Shown piece after piece: positions 15,478 through 16,028 of a DNA stretch of 16,028 nt; within the stretch, counting starts at the first letter, position 1; each line of letters opens with the position of its first letter. The stretch covers positions 1 through 16,028 of the forward strand of contig JAQYFM010000251.1 in NCBI GenBank assembly GCA_028723145.1, in the 5' to 3' direction. Under the pieces are notes generated by a model that was not told the DNA's origin, did not search any database, and worked only from the letters and a program-made list of their open reading frames with translations. A program made the translations under genes and the position numbers. The DNA is from Spirochaetales bacterium. GTDB lineage: Bacteria; Spirochaetota; Spirochaetia; Sphaerochaetales; Sphaerochaetaceae.

Positions 15478-15796
15478 GTTTTCCACAAGTTTTCAACAAG
15501 TTTTCCACAATGAGTTAAAAAAGGTTGTTGAAAACGTTGTTGATAACTACTTTTTGTTGTTATTAATACAATATATAAAATATTGTTAACTTCTTATTTT
15601 ATAAATAATTATATAGGATTACACATAATAAAAAATATCTAAAAATTATATAATTTTTTAATTGTTGAAAACCCTAAAAAGTTTTCAACAACTACCAATT
15701 TTTACCGAGTTTTCAACAGGTTTTCAACAACTAAAAGTTTTTATGTGTAAAAGTAAGTAAATGCTAATAATTATTGAAATTAGCTGTGTTGAAAAC
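15478..15796. repeat. Second DnaA-box array with 11-bp tandem units around an AT-rich core
   Basis: Ten 9-mers of the form TTTTC(A/C)ACA or TTATCAACA. Plus strand: 15479, 15490, 15501, 15682, 15710 and 15721 (start positions). Minus strand: 15526-15534, 15538-15546, 15663-15671 and 15787-15795. The first three form a tandem array of 11-bp units (GTTTTCCACAA, GTTTTCAACAA, GTTTTCCACAA at 15478-15510), one helical turn per unit. 15709-15730 repeats the design with two units. Between the left five and right five boxes lie about 115 bp of nearly pure A/T (15548-15661). The boxes equal those between dnaA and dnaN, so both sets are probably bound by the same DnaA. Its role could be a second origin module, a DnaA titration site, or another DnaA-controlled element. 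Confidence 0.75.
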
Positions 15797-15833
15797 TAAA
15801 AAAAAGGAAAAAGCAGACCTATAATAGATCTGC
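15797..15833 (-). terminator. Hairpin with T-tract read on the minus strand
   Basis: GCAGACCTAT (15813-15822) and ATAGATCTGC (15824-15833) form a near-perfect palindrome with one non-Watson-Crick position. Read on the minus strand it is followed by TTTTTCC and then a T-run (15797-15812), as in an intrinsic terminator, here facing transcription that comes leftward from the insertion element. The same hairpin could be the 5' stem-loop of a plus-strand RNA. Confidence 0.45.
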
Positions 15834-15966
15834 CTAGAAATACACATTCTATAGTGTATTAGACAATATGAAGTGACCTCCCATATAAAAATTGCAAATT
15901 CGTGAATTCTGCGAGATACTTGGGAAAATAAATTAATTAAAAAAAGCATGACGCATTAGCACATGC
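15813..15966 (+). ncRNA. Possible IS110 bridge RNA in the transposase leader
   Basis: IS110-family elements encode a structured bridge RNA in the non-coding end before the transposase. The 187 bp between the last DnaA box and the ATG fit this. Visible stems are: 15813-15833 (5' hairpin); AATACAC (15839-15845) with GTGTATT (15854-15860), 8-nt loop; TCCCA (15879-15883) with TGGGA (15921-15925), enclosing an internal loop (TATAAAAATT and GAGATACT) and an inner hairpin 15894-15912; and GCATG (15946-15950) with CATGC (15962-15966). A stem carrying an internal loop and capped by a hairpin is the layout of bridge-RNA recognition loops. The boundaries and the identity are inferred. Confidence 0.35.
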
Positions 15967-15983
15967 AATAAAGGAGATCACTA

Positions 15984-16028
15984 ATGATAGATAGTGTAAT
16001 TTATGTTGGAATAGATGTCCATAAGGAT
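15984..16028 (+). CDS. IS110-family transposase, N-terminal 15 codons only
   Basis: The reading MIDSVIYVGIDVHKD matches the start of IS110-family recombinases, whose RuvC-like DEDD domain begins Y-V-G-I-D-V-H-K-D; Asp11 would be the first catalytic acid. AAGGAG at 15971-15976 lies 7 nt upstream of the ATG. The rest of the gene and the right end of the element lie beyond the window, so it cannot be said whether the element is intact. Confidence 0.85.
   Translation, partial: MIDSVIYVGIDVHKD

Larger units (their letters stand above)
15402..15983. other. 582-bp non-coding region between murA and the IS110 transposase
   Basis: It contains, in order: a direct repeat TAATGTCAT (15412-15420 and 15435-15443); a dense array of DnaA-box-like sites (15478-15796, own entry); an A-run and a hairpin at 15797-15833; and a folded leader before the transposase start. 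No terminator with a T-tract is visible directly after murA. Frames on the minus strand here are not gene-like. Confidence 0.7.
15797..16028 (+). mobile_element. Left part of an IS110-family insertion sequence, boundary uncertain
   Basis: The transposase start and the folded leader imply the left end of an IS110-type element. These elements have no clear terminal inverted repeats or target duplication, so the left boundary cannot be fixed from one side. It most likely lies between the last DnaA box (ending 15796) and the first hairpin (15813). Confidence 0.5.

Noticed and set aside
15479..15730. The murA-distal array as the sole chromosomal origin
   Set aside because: All genes from dnaA to murA except the kinase would be head-on to replication, while the dnaA-dnaN gap has boxes, trios and divergent gene orientation.
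15478..15796. Repeated GTTTTCAACAA units could look like a CRISPR array
   Set aside because: Units are only 11 bp, occur on both strands and in direct abutment without spacers, and match DnaA boxes.
15764..15949. 61-aa minus-strand open frame near the right edge
   Set aside because: It overlaps a DnaA box, the hairpins and the IS leader, has no ribosome site and no recognisable protein character.

Overview
The window is the chromosomal replication-origin neighbourhood of an AT-rich, double-membraned bacterium, most likely a spirochaete (Treponema-like, probably an anaerobe). The evidence is the gene order gyrA-gyrB facing away from dnaA-dnaN-recF-DUF721-rpmH-rnpA-yidC-jag, a layout familiar from Borrelia and its relatives, together with a YidC that has a large periplasmic domain, a MurA with Asp in place of the catalytic Cys, and a GyrB reading PLWGKMLNVEKA. 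The phylum is an inference from order and protein character; no search was run.

Layout. Positions 1-3814 hold the two gyrase genes on the minus strand, gyrA running off the left edge. A 164-bp divergent promoter region leads to dnaA (plus strand). A 370-bp gap between dnaA and dnaN holds the dnaA terminator, eight DnaA-box-like 9-mers, a run of five DnaA-trio-like triplets and an AT-rich stretch. This is the best candidate for oriC, since nearly all genes point away from it. dnaN, recF and a DUF721 gene follow, coupled or overlapping. Then come rpmH and rnpA (overlapping by 20 bp), yidC, jag and a strong terminator.

A promoter then drives a peroxide-defence pair: a PerR-type Fur-family repressor with all five regulatory metal ligands, and a rubrerythrin. 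Two very small DUF4190-like membrane proteins follow behind their own promoter. A PfkB-family sugar or nucleoside kinase is the only right-side gene on the minus strand; it diverges from murA.

After murA, 582 bases are non-coding. The first part holds a second dense DnaA-box array (ten 9-mers, some in perfect 11-bp tandem register) around an AT-rich core. The second part is folded sequence leading into the start of an IS110-family transposase, cut by the right edge; this leader could encode a bridge RNA.

How it works together: DnaA would load at the dnaA-dnaN site, DnaN and the DUF721 protein serve the replisome, gyrase relieves supercoiling, and RnpA/RpmH/YidC/Jag supply tRNA processing, translation and membrane insertion. 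The most unusual parts are the second DnaA-box array about 10 kb from the first and the possible bridge RNA beside it.
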